A stretch of 64,000 bases of DNA from Morella rubra. Lineage: Eukaryota; Streptophyta; Magnoliopsida; Fagales; Myricaceae. The notes below the pieces were generated by a model. It worked only from the letters and a program-made list of their open reading frames with translations, had not been told where the DNA came from and did not search any database. Of the stretch, positions 48,101-58,298 are shown piece by piece; position 1 is the stretch's first letter, and the number at the start of each line of letters is the position of its first letter. The position numbers and the translations under genes are program-made. Where the stretch lies: contig CM025851.1 of NCBI GenBank assembly GCA_003952965.2, positions 29,660,664-29,724,663 of the forward strand, given 5' to 3'.

Positions 48101-49090
48101 GAAATTTTTAAAATTTGAATCTAATCTTTTAAAATTACAATCTTAATATTATTTTTACACGAATATAATATAACTCAATATTATTTTTTTATAAATATTA
48201 ATACAACTCAATAACTTCTATACAAATACTAATAAAACTCTAACATCACTTAAATATTCACACCATACTTAAAATTTTATTGACACAAACATCCCTAATT
48301 TTTCTCTTTTTGACATGGTATGTCCTTTTCTTTTTCCCCTTTTGTCTCACTGCCATATTGATGTTTACAACCTTTTAATTGTTCAGAAAATCGAGTTTTT
48401 ACTGAGTTCCCGTTCTAAGCACTTGGTCGAGGGGGTAGAAAAAAATGCTCTGCGCACCTTCACGTTTAATCCATATTCACTTCGTTTTCTTCAGCATAAC
48501 CTCTCCCAAGCCAGCTCTCCATCCATCCACATAATTATATTCAGATTTATAGGTCTTGTCTTAGTCTTCACTCTTCATGTAATAAATTATTTGGAAATAT
48601 TCAATTTTTATATGAATATCCTTATAAATTTAGAACCTTCGTATAATCGCTTGGTTAATCTAGATATTGAGAGAGGGGGAAAAAAAACAAAAACAAAAAA
48701 ACAAGGAAATTTTCCTTCTACGCTTTTTTCTCACCAACCTTTTTGGGATGTTCCTGGCCCCCTGGGGGAAAGAGTTTAAAGGAACCCACATGCAATAAAT
48801 ACACCTTTTTTCTAAACAAGAGCAAATATTCAATGCCCAACCGGGTTTGATGAAAGACGAACCTTCGTCAAATGCTTTTGGGTTATGTCGTTTCTCCAAA
48901 TTTGACTTTTCAATTGCGTACAATCTAAGTATTCTTTCATTCGATACATACTTCTTCGGAATTCCTTCTGAGCATGTTCTTGTTGCCATTTTTTGTTTCT
49001 GGGAACGTATTTTTGGCTCAGCTAGATTCTTCTTCGGGTTGCGGGAGATAAAGGGTGTCTTTGTGTTCTCTTTCATTCCTGCTTTTTAAT
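45196..49090. other. Intergenic sequence between IP5P11-like and DA1-like genes
   Basis: The beginning includes the phosphatase 3' flank, part of which (45560-45705) is duplicated at 39250-39360. At 46314-46583 an ATG frame of 89 codons encodes a protein-like sequence with a hydrophobic end (IYFFVGLTFTAVLISQFL), but no family or gene context supports it. Two diverged copies of an about 145-base AT/pyrimidine-rich unit lie at about 46965-47110 and 47112-47270. Overlapping frames at 48315-48779 (+) and 48660-49076 (-) are open but unrecognised. Confidence 0.4.
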
Positions 49091-49723
49091 AGATTGTGAA
49101 CTGGCTCAGAACGAGAGAAAGAAAGGACGAAAGGACGAAAGGCTGTGCTTAGTCGTTATTTACTTTCTTGGCTCTATAATTGCAATAGCTGCTTTTGAGC
49201 GAATTGGGATCTTAGCTGATCTGGGTCTCATCTGCTTCAACCATTTCTGCAGGCTCTTGTTTTGTTTGAGGTGAGTCACCCTTCCACCATTTGATTCTCC
49301 AACTTTTTTGAAAAAAAAAAAAAAAAAACCTGGAATTAAAGGTTGTATGTGCTGAATTTAACGGGCATGTTGAACTGGAAAGTCCATCTTTATTTGGCGC
49401 CCACCTTTGTGAGTGTATGTTATATTGACTTGGTGGGGAGAGCTTTTGACGTTCTGTCAATCCCATTTTGCCAGCTGAAACATAAGGGGCATTGCGGTTT
49501 GTTTCCATATTTGAGAATCATTGACTTGCAAATTGTTTCAAAAGGTATTCACCGTTGGATAATGTTCTCTGTAAATAGTTTTGAAGTTCTGGGAATCACG
49601 CAGACTAATCAGAAATTAAGTTCTGTTGCATCTTGCCTTTAATTTCTCCACATTTTTGCTTAAATGGATGTTTTATGAGCAGGTAAAAACTTCACTGGCC
49701 ATGAACAAATAGCATTTCGCATT
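49091..49723 (+). promoter_or_regulatory. Probable 5'UTR exon and 5'UTR intron of DA1-like gene
   Basis: A leader ends at GTTTGAG/GTGAGTC (49270/49271), a strong donor. An acceptor at 49681-49682 (TGAGCAG) precedes the ATG by 41 bases. The 412-base intron contains a run of about 19 As at 49310-49328. Introns in the 5'UTR often raise expression of plant genes; that effect here is inferred. The transcription start was not located. Confidence 0.5.
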
Positions 49724-52700
49724 ATGGGTTGGTTTAGCAAAATTTTTAAGGGCTCCAGCCATAAGGAATCAGAAGGGAATTTTCATGCAAACTATGGAGG
49801 AGATCGAGATCATTATGCACTACCTAGTACGGGGGTAATTCCATCTACATCTTGTTGCCATTCTTTGTATTGCTATCTCTGCAATCATGTATCACTGGAA
49901 TCGGCATGGTATATTTATGGACAAATATTGCTCTAATCATAAAAAAAGATGTTGCAATGAAAGCAGTGATTGCTGTTCTTTCTTTTTAATATGGTCCTCT
50001 TTTAACATGTTTCAGTGGGGAAAATGTAGGATGCGAGGTCAGAGAGCGAGAATGAAGACGTAGATCATGCCATTGCACTCTCTCTCCTAGAAGAAAGTCA
50101 AAAGGGGAAAAATGTGATTGGTGAGTGATTTGCCTTTCAGATGCAATGCCCCTGCCCATGAATAATGTCTATGATCTCAAAGGCATAGCATCATTTGTGC
50201 ATACCAATACTGTTGGGTTGAATATTTTCTAGATACCGCTGCTTTTTTCTTGGTTTCATAGGAATTTATGTGAGTGAAGGATGCACTCGGGATATCATTG
50301 CAAGCAGGATCTAAATTTTGAAAACCTATTGTTGTATTCAGTGATTGAGTGGATTTAATAAATAGGTTCTAGCTCAGTTGAGGCAAACGTTGTGTGCCAC
50401 CTGTGTTTCTTGAAAAGTAAAAATTCAACTTAGTCTGTGATGCATGGCAAGGGTTTATCTGGAGGTGACAGCATGGTTATGAGCATCTGAAGAGATTATG
50501 TGTGATGATGGAGTTGTTGCGTTACTAAAATGTTACTAGTTGAAGTAATATGTTTTTCAAATTCTTGAATAGGTCATGGTTCTCAACTGGAGGATGATGA
50601 ACTACTTGCCCGAGCTATACAAGAAAGTCTAAATGTGGAACCAAGCCGAAATGTGGAACCATGTCGAAATGTGGAATCTCCTCCCCGATATGGATATGGA
50701 AATATATATGCTCCTGCCTCAGCCTACTTCCCTTCAGGGTTTAGGTATATTAGTTTTGTTTTATGTCAACATATCATTTCAATTTCTTGTCGTAGTCCTC
50801 CTCCTTTAGTTGGTTCTACTTGAGAGCTTTATTCATCCCTGAATGTATAAATGTTCTTTGACAACCATGAACTGCAGTATATTGGATGTCATTTTCATTC
50901 AGTCTATTTTAAGCTTTTGACAGTTAAGCTTATGAATCTATATGTTATTTGGCCTTTATAAGTATGTGAGAACCACAACCAAAAGAATAGCTTTTTCTAT
51001 CTTTTAGTTCTGTTATCTTTTGGTTTTCCTGTAGGATTTGTGCTGGTTGCCACAGTGAGATTGGTTATGGAAGATATCTGAATTGCCTGAATGCAGTTTG
51101 GCATCCTGAATGCTTCCGGTGCCATGCTTGCAACCTACCGATCTCAGATTATGAGGTGCAAAAGTACTCCCAACCAAGTCTCTGTAGCCTTTAGCTGACT
51201 CTATGCTTGTCATCAGAGGCTCTTTTACTAGAATTGTTGTTTGAACTGCCCATAACTTTCTTTCTGTTGCTTGTAGTTCTCTACGTCTGGGAATTACCCA
51301 TATCATAAATCTTGCTACAAGGAGAGTTACCACCCAAAATGTGATGTTTGCAAGCATTTTGTAAGTATCTTTCCATTGAGCAATATTTTTCTTAATTCTA
51401 ATCTTGCACAATCTGATTCTGCTATCTTCAACTTCAAATCCCTTGAGTGATATAGGGTGTTTCCCTATGAAATGTGCGGTCTATGTCCTTAAACTTATGG
51501 AGGTGTTTTATTAAGTATCTTAGGTCTGAATGAATATCTCAGCTCTAAAACTCACTTCTAATTCATTGACCTGAATATATCCAAGAGCTAATTCTTACCT
51601 ATAAAAGTCCTACTTTCGCGTAAAGAGATTTCCAACATTAGAGTCACCTGAAAAGGGATCTTGTACACAACTCTTTGGTGACATGTTTGAAAGATCAAGA
51701 TTGGAATATTTCACACCCACAAAAAAAAAAAAGAGTGAGACATGTTGATCAGAATTTTTTTTTCTTCAATAGATTACTCCTCGAAGTTGGTGTTGGTTTT
51801 TTCAATTATATATATCTTTTCGACAGATTCCAACAAACCCTGCTGGTCTCATTGAATATAGGGCACATCCATTTTGGGTCCAGAAATACTGCCCTTTTCA
51901 CGAACATGACAACACTCCTCGGTGTTGCAGCTGTGAACGAATGGAGGTCAGTGATGTATATATATATATATATATTTTTTTTTTTTCTGCCAAAAAGCAC
52001 TATAACCCAACCAACTATTCTCGTAAGGGTTCAATGGCATGATACATTTGTTCATTTTATGCAGCCACGAGACACACGATATGTTGCACTTAACGACGGT
52101 CGGAAGCTTTGTCTGGAGTGCTTGGACTCTGCTATCATGGATACTGATCAATGCCAGCCCCTTTATATTGATATTCAACAATTTTATGAAAGTTTAAATA
52201 TGAAAGTGAGGCAGCAAGTTCCATTGCTCTTGGTTGAAAGACAAGCACTAAATGAAGCAAGAGAAGGAGAAAAGAATGTAAGGGAAAAGCATCTGAACCA
52301 GTTTCCTTTGATATAACATCAAGGTCGAATGTCATGCCGAACATTTTGTCTCATGTGTCTGAATGTGGCATTTCAATTGTTGTCCATTTCTTTTAGATGT
52401 AAACTGGAAGTTGTTTCTTATGTCTTGGCCAGGGCCATTATCACGTGCCTGAGACCAGAGGACTCTGCCTTTCTGAGGAGCAAACTATCAGCACTGTAAG
52501 AATTTTTCAAAAGCATCATTGAGTTTGAACCTTGGGATATTCAGAGCTCTATTATGATCATTTTTCTATGGAGAGCTATTTATCTTGTTTGGACCCTGGA
52601 AATCACCAGATTTTAAGGCGGCCAAGGATTGGGTCAGGAAATCGAGCAACGAAGATGGTAACAGAACCCTGCAAACTCACGCGTCGTTGTGAGGTCACTG

Positions 52701-54084
52701 CAATTCTTATTTTGTATGGTCTTCCAAGGTATTGGATCTGTATGTCTCTTTGCTTTTACATCTTATTCTGGAAGGAAGCTTGTGCTACACTCGAGTGAAT
52801 AAATTGATTTGGAAGTACATCTATTTACACTTCTTATAAGAAGTTAGTCAGGGTGCAAAAATAATTCCAGTTCAAATGACTTTTGCAAAAGACAGTTTTG
52901 CCATGATTGATAGGAGCTCCGAACCTAGCATGATCAAATGCGTGTTTTCTCCCCTTAAAATGACTTCAGTGCTGCTTGGTTATAATAGAACGAGATACAA
53001 ATTGTAACAAGTGCTACATTATAGACATTGACATTGGCGGGTAGGTGGGAGGGGAGAAGAAGTGGGCGATTCTCATCAAAGATCCTGTGGCCCTACTGGC
53101 TTCACCGAATTCCTTCTCTATTTTCAAGTTCCAAGAACCTAGAGAAGTTTTGAAAACCTAGTTAGATTCATGAGGATTCACTAAGAGAGTTTGAGGTTAC
53201 CTTTACATGACATGTGATGAAGTCCAGAGTCTCTTGGGCTTCAGTATTCTACCTGAAAGTAAGTTTAAGGGAAAATGAAAAGAAAACAGATAATTGTACT
53301 TGTTATTGGCGGTGGAAGATGTTGTCCTTGGCCGCTTTGTTTTATTTCTGCTAGTGTAAGTCTTGGCTGAAACTATTGATCCATAACTGGATTTCTATAT
53401 GCATACAGGCTTCTTACCGGATCAATCCTAGCTCATGAGATGATGCATGCATGGCTGCGTCTTAGAGGTGCTTCTCTAGTTCATGGCATATATTGCATTT
53501 GGTGGGAAATGTGAAACATATGGGAAATGAATCTCCTGTGCTTACGCTGCCTCTAATTGATAAATTTCTTTCCCTAAGATCGCATCAAGGTTTAAAGCAA
53601 TGACCTCGTATTTAGCATTTTATGACCTCTTTATGTTGGAGTCTGCTAAATATAAATAGTAAAATGTCAGAAAATGTCAATTGTTTCGGTTTTGGTTATA
53701 CTTCTGATTCAAACATATTGTTCCTACGTCTTTCCTAAAGATTGTTGCATATATGCTGTCTATATGACAGGTTACCCAACTCTTAGTCAAGATGTTGAGG
53801 AAGGTATCTGTCAGGTTCTAGCTCACATGTGGTTACATGCCAAGCTTGGGTCTGGATCAGACAGCCATGTTGCATCAACCTCATCATCTACTTCCACTGC
53901 AGCGAAAATGGGTACGATATCTTCATTTGAAAGGAAGCTCGGGGAGTTCTTTAAACATCAGATTGAATCCGACATTTCCCCGGTGTATGGAGATGGATTC
54001 AGGACCGGCCAACAGGCAGTGCAAAAATATGGTCTTCAGCAGACCCTCGACCACATATGGATGACAGGGCGGTTTCCGTATTGA
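49724..54084 (+). CDS. DA1: DA1-type ubiquitin-activated LIM peptidase
   Basis: Eleven exons (49724-49834, 50030-50120, 50573-50744, 51035-51155, 51277-51360, 51827-51946, 52065-52277, 52433-52495, 52610-52728, 53409-53467, 53771-54084) give 488 residues. It starts [11 protein letters not shown], then has two ubiquitin-interacting motifs ([14 protein letters not shown], about 47-61; [13 protein letters not shown], about 75-88), a LIM domain from Cys127 ([18 protein letters not shown]), a LIM-like zinc region ([18 protein letters not shown]) and the C-terminal peptidase with H374-EMM-H378 and E394-E395-G. The end MTGRFPY is typical. In Arabidopsis DA1 limits seed and organ growth by cleaving growth regulators after monoubiquitination by DA2 or BB. 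It is slightly shorter than Arabidopsis DA1 (532 aa), mostly before the LIM domain, where a hexapeptide-like repeat occurs. DAR1 is the main alternative name. Confidence 0.95.
50632..50679 (+). repeat. In-frame 18-base minisatellite within DA1 exon 3
   Basis: The codons for [12 protein letters not shown] and N-V-E-S form two and a half near-identical 18-base units. They lie between the second ubiquitin-interacting motif and the LIM domain, in a linker that varies among DA1 proteins. Confidence 0.85.
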
Positions 54085-55498
54085 AGTCTTTAGTCCCACG
54101 ATTTTTATGGTTCTTTTCTTTCTTTTCTCTGAGTTGAGAGGTTGGGTTGGCCTTTTCATATTAGATCCAGAAGGCCAAATTCCGATGGAACTCTTCATGC
54201 GATAGTTTTGTGAAGTGCTAATTTTTAATTTTTATGCCATACATAACGGCACCAATTACTTATTTTTTAATAAATTTATCATCTAGATGTTTTCTTTTTA
54301 ACAGAAGAGATGTAACATTGGAGACTTCTTCTGGACCAACTTCTATTCGGGTGCAGGTCTATCTTACAAATGATATTTTGGAATGCAAACAGGTCCAGAT
54401 GGTTTATGGGAGTCGGTGAAAAAATGAATTTTTCCACTCAAAATTTTAGATATGATTAAAAAAATTATAAAATAATCTATTTTTTCATCAAATTATTCTT
54501 TATTATTATAATATTTATTTAAATTTTTTTTCTCTTCACTTTCTCACTAATTTTTATAAATTATCTTAATTTTTTTTACCAACTCTAATACTTTAAAATT
54601 TTAATCACCTTAAAATTTTAACAATCAAATACTATCTAAGTCGAAAATAAATTTTAAGAGGTTGACCTAGTGGTTAAGGTTCGGACTTTAGTGGTAGGCT
54701 CCTTTCAAGGTCCTAAAATCAAAATTTTAGTAGTTGTGTCTCAATGCCAAGAGCAAATATCATCAAAATAAATTTTAAGAGATTGGCCTAGTAGTTAAGG
54801 CTTGAACTTTAATAGTACGCTCCTTCCAAGGTTCTAAATTTAAAACTTTATAGTTGCTATTAACTCTTTTAAGTCATCGTTAAAGTTTTTAACTTAATAA
54901 TTATTCGATTTACGTGAGATACGAGTGTTGTACAAGATTAGTCGGCTGCATAAGCTGACTAGGATATACAATTTAAAAAAGAAAAAAAAAAGAAATAGCT
55001 CTGAAAAGTGCTACAATAATAGCATTAAGGAAGCAAAACTTGACGCCCAACATCCGATCCACAGGCTGAGGGCCGAAAATGGTCTGAAGGCCCAAAAGTT
55101 GAACTCGAATTGCGATAATCTAAAAACTCAAGCCCATCATCTGATCCACAGGCTGAGCCCCAAAAATTATCTGAAGGCCCAAAACTGGAACTTGAATTCG
55201 AATAATCTATAACGTCAAGTCCATCTACTTAGGGAAAAAAAAAAAAAGATAAAAAAACCTCAAGTCCATCCGGGAAGTAGAAACGACTATAAGGAGGATT
55301 CTACGAGGAAAGTCAAGGAGACTTTTTGTTTCTGGACAACGAATACAGTTCATACTTCATTCAGTCTGAGAGACCACTGTTCCCTGACTCGCACGAAATG
55401 CGAAAGATTAGTGGCCTTCACTTTTGAAGCTATGATGGTGCGGATTCAACAGCTACGTCAATTCTCTTCTCAGTCCCATTCGATCCAGATCGCTTCCC
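54085..55498. other. Intergenic sequence between DA1-like and PPR genes
   Basis: Holds the DA1-like 3'UTR, AT-rich DNA, the duplicated SINE-like unit described separately, and a short direct repeat near 55040-55200 built on 'catc.gatccacaggctgag' and 'ctgaaggcccaaaa'. No gene is supported. Confidence 0.5.
54645..54880 (+). repeat. Tandemly duplicated SINE-like unit
   Basis: Two copies of about 120 bases begin 'aaataaattttaagag' near 54645 and 54769 and share 'ttg.cctagt.gttaagg', 'ggctcctt.caaggt.cta' and 'aaa.tttta.tagttg'. The 'gacctagtggttaagg' phrase resembles a tRNA-type A box of plant SINEs; the B box is decayed. Confidence 0.6.
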
Positions 55499-58084
55499 AT
55501 GCTCAGGCACTGCCCCTCCCCTCCTCCCCTACTCTCTCGTCTCTACTCGCCCAGATCACTCCATGTGTCCCGCTTCCTCAACTGGAAACTCCGGGACGAG
55601 TACAAGCTCACCCAACCCGAGCTGGTCGACCGAATCTCGCGCCTCCTCGTCCTCCATCGCTTCCATGCCCTCGGCAACCTCTCCTTCCAGTTCTCCGATG
55701 AACTCGTGGACTCCGTTCTTCGGAATCTGCGGTTGAACCCTACCGCGTGTTTAGAGTTCTTCAAGTTAGCCTCAGGGCAACAGAACTTTAGACCTAACAT
55801 TAAATCTCACTGTGAAATTGTTCACATATTGTCGAGAGCTCGAATGCACGACGAAGCAAGATCGTATTTGAACGAATTGGTCGGCCTCTGTAAAAACAAT
55901 TACTCAGCCTCTGTAATTTGGAACCAGCTCGTCAGGGTTTATAGGGAGTTTGGATTTTCGCCCACGGTTTTTGATATGATTTTGAAGGTTTATGCCGAGA
56001 AGGGTCTGATAAAGCATGCATTACATGTGTTTGACAATATGGGGAAATATGGTCGTGTACCAAGTTTGCGGTCTTGTAATTTTTTGTTAAGTAGTCTGGT
56101 CAGAAAGGGCGAGCATTCCGCGGCGGTGCTAGTTTATGATCAGATGACTAGAATTGGGATGGTGCCCGATGTTTTTACGTGTACCATAATGGTGAACGCA
56201 TACTGTAAGGAGGGGAAAGTGAGTAGAGCCAAGGAATTTTTGAAAGAAATGGAGGATTCAGGTTTTGAAGCAAATGCTGTGACTTATAACTGTTTGATTG
56301 ATGGGTACGTTAGTTTGGAAGATGTGGAAGGAGCAGGAGGGGTGTTGAGGTTGATGTCTGAAAGGGGGATTCCAAGGAATGTGGTGAATTACACGCTGTT
56401 GATTAAGGGTTGTTGCAAGCGAGGTAAGATGGAGGAAGCAGAGAAAGCGTTTCGGAAGATGAAGGAAGAGGAGTCTGTAGTTGTGGATGAACGTGCTTAT
56501 CAGGTGTTGTTAGACGGGTATTGTCGAGTTGGCAAGATGGATGATGCTATTAGGGTTCAGAATCAGATGTTGGAGTTAGGATTTAAGATGAATATATTCA
56601 TTTGTAACTCCTTGATAAATGGATACTGTAAGCTTGGTCAAGTTCGTGAAGCGGAGGGGGTTTTTATGTGCATGGTGAAGTGGAACTTAAAGCCAGATTC
56701 TTATAGTTATAATACTCTTGTAGATGGTTACTGTAGGGAAGGTGATGCAAGGGAGGCCTTTAAGGTTTGTGACCAGATGCTTCAGGAAGGAGTTGAACCA
56801 ACTGTAGTGACTTACAATACTCTCCTCAAGGGTTTATGTCTTGTAGGTTCCTTTGATGATGCTTTGCGCCTTTGGCTTTTGATGCTGAATAGAGGTGTGC
56901 CTCCGAGCGAGGTTGGCTATTGTACCCTGCTTGATGGGCTTTTCAAGATGGGGCAATTTGACAAGGCTATCATGCTATGGAAAGATATTCTAGCACGAGG
57001 ATTTACTAAGAGCAAGACTGCTTTTAATACGATAATAAATGGATTTTGTAAAATGGGGAAGTTATCTGAAGCAGAGGAGCTTTTTGACAAGATGAAGGAG
57101 CTAGGATGTTCACCTGATGGAATCACATATAGAACCTTGTGCGACCGGTACTGTAAAGTTGGAAACATTGGAGAAGCTTTGAAACTTAAGGAAATGATGG
57201 AAAGAGAAGTAAGTTTTGCTTCCATTGAAATGTACAATTCCCTTATTCTCGGAGCTTTTAAATCTAGGAAAGTAGGGAAAGTGATGGATCTTCTTGAGGA
57301 GATACAGACTAGGGGATTATCCCCAACTGTTGTAACCTACGGCACCCTAATCTCTGGTTGGTGCAATGAAGGTAAGCTGGATAGAGCTTTTAGAGCATAT
57401 ATTGAAATGATTGAAAAGGGGTTTTCCCCTAATATAATCGTTTGCAGCAAAATTGTGAGCACCCTATATAGACTTGGTAGGATTGATGAAGCAACTATGC
57501 TATTGCAGAAGATGGTGGATTTCACAATCGTTCCAGATGATCGTTGTTTTAATAAGTCTCTCAAGGATGACGTTAGACATCAAGATCTTTTGAAAATTGC
57601 CGAGTCATTTGATGAAAGTGCTAAAAGTTTTTCTCTACCAAACAATGTTGTCTACAATATAGCTATTGCTGGGCTATGCAAGTCTGGGAAGGTTGATGAT
57701 GCAAGAAGAATATTATCAGCTTTGTTGCTAAGAGGTTTCCATCCCGATAATTTTACATATTGTACCCTCATTCATGCCTATTCAGCCGCTGGCAATCTGA
57801 TTGAAGCCTTCAACTTACGGGATGAGATGCTGAAAAGTGGTATTCTTCCTAACATTACTACATACAATGCTCTCATAAATGGCTTGTGTAAGTCAGGAAA
57901 TCTGGATCGAGCTTACAGGCTGTTTGACAAACTTCAGTTTAAGGGGTTAACTCCTAACGTTATTACCTATAATATATTGATTGGTCAATACATCCGAACT
58001 GGTAATACAATTGAAGCCTCTAAACTGAGGGACAAAATGATAGAAGAGCGGATTGCTCCATCTATTATTACCTCGTCTTGTTGA
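55499..58084 (+). CDS. P-class pentatricopeptide repeat protein, At1g19290-like
   Basis: A single-exon gene of 861 codons. The N-terminus (MLRHCPSPPPLLSRLYSPRS) is rich in Arg, Ser and Pro without acids, suiting an organelle, probably mitochondrial, transit peptide. From about residue 150 onward there are roughly 19-20 tandem 35-residue repeats with the P-class pattern, seen in units such as VTYNCLIDGYVSLEDVEGA, YSYNTLVDGYCREGDAREA and TTYNALINGLCKSGNLDRA. Such proteins bind specific organelle RNAs; the target is unknown. Overall it looks like the Arabidopsis At1g19290 protein (904 aa). The reading frame ends early at PSIITSSC. The DNA behind it still encodes the missing tail in two other frames, so the protein has lost its last repeat. 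Confidence 0.93.
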   Translation: MLRHCPSPPPLLSRLYSPRSLHVSRFLNWKLRDEYKLTQPELVDRISRLLVLHRFHALGNLSFQFSDELVDSVLRNLRLNPTACLEFFKLASGQQNFRPNIKSHCEIVHILSRARMHDEARSYLNELVGLCKNNYSASVIWNQLVRVYREFGFSPTVFDMILKVYAEKGLIKHALHVFDNMGKYGRVPSLRSCNFLLSSLVRKGEHSAAVLVYDQMTRIGMVPDVFTCTIMVNAYCKEGKVSRAKEFLKEMEDSGFEANAVTYNCLIDGYVSLEDVEGAGGVLRLMSERGIPRNVVNYTLLIKGCCKRGKMEEAEKAFRKMKEEESVVVDERAYQVLLDGYCRVGKMDDAIRVQNQMLELGFKMNIFICNSLINGYCKLGQVREAEGVFMCMVKWNLKPDSYSYNTLVDGYCREGDAREAFKVCDQMLQEGVEPTVVTYNTLLKGLCLVGSFDDALRLWLLMLNRGVPPSEVGYCTLLDGLFKMGQFDKAIMLWKDILARGFTKSKTAFNTIINGFCKMGKLSEAEELFDKMKELGCSPDGITYRTLCDRYCKVGNIGEALKLKEMMEREVSFASIEMYNSLILGAFKSRKVGKVMDLLEEIQTRGLSPTVVTYGTLISGWCNEGKLDRAFRAYIEMIEKGFSPNIIVCSKIVSTLYRLGRIDEATMLLQKMVDFTIVPDDRCFNKSLKDDVRHQDLLKIAESFDESAKSFSLPNNVVYNIAIAGLCKSGKVDDARRILSALLLRGFHPDNFTYCTLIHAYSAAGNLIEAFNLRDEMLKSGILPNITTYNALINGLCKSGNLDRAYRLFDKLQFKGLTPNVITYNILIGQYIRTGNTIEASKLRDKMIEERIAPSIITSSC

Positions 58085-58298
58085 TCCAGGCTCTTTGCAA
58101 GCTAAGAGAGCAGAAGAATCCAAGCAGCTTTTGGATAATATTTTCAACACAGGCGTGGGCACAAACCTTGTCACATGCTCTTGTTTGGTTCACACTTACC
58201 TCAAATGTGGAGACACACAGAAAGTCTCCAGGATTAATTACTCATCAGACTCAATAAACTATGAATTCATTTGGAAGTTCATTCTACCAGGTGTATAG
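58085..58298 (+). pseudogene. Out-of-frame C-terminal remnant of the PPR gene
   Basis: After the TGA at 58082-58084, the DNA from 58084 reads IQALCKLRE in one frame. From about 58114 it reads EESKQLLDNIFNTGVG and LVTCSCLVHTYLKCGD in a third frame, the ordinary PPR continuation. A two-base gain near 58078 and a one-base loss near 58110 would explain both switches. The frame then runs on to a stop at 58298 without further PPR similarity. Confidence 0.8.

Noticed and set aside
48315-49076. Overlapping open frames of 154 codons (+) and 138 codons (-) upstream of the DA1-like gene
   Set aside because: Neither has a recognisable domain; they overlap each other on opposite strands and extend into the DA1 promoter region.
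25997-54084. ARI2-like ligase and DA1-like ubiquitin-binding peptidase as a functional gene cluster
   Set aside because: They lie more than 20 kb apart with unrelated genes between them and on opposite strands; shared ubiquitin biology alone is not evidence for a cluster.
55411-55701. Alternative 96-codon frame at the start of the PPR gene
   Set aside because: It overlaps the PPR frame and ends quickly, while the 55499 frame continues through all PPR repeats.
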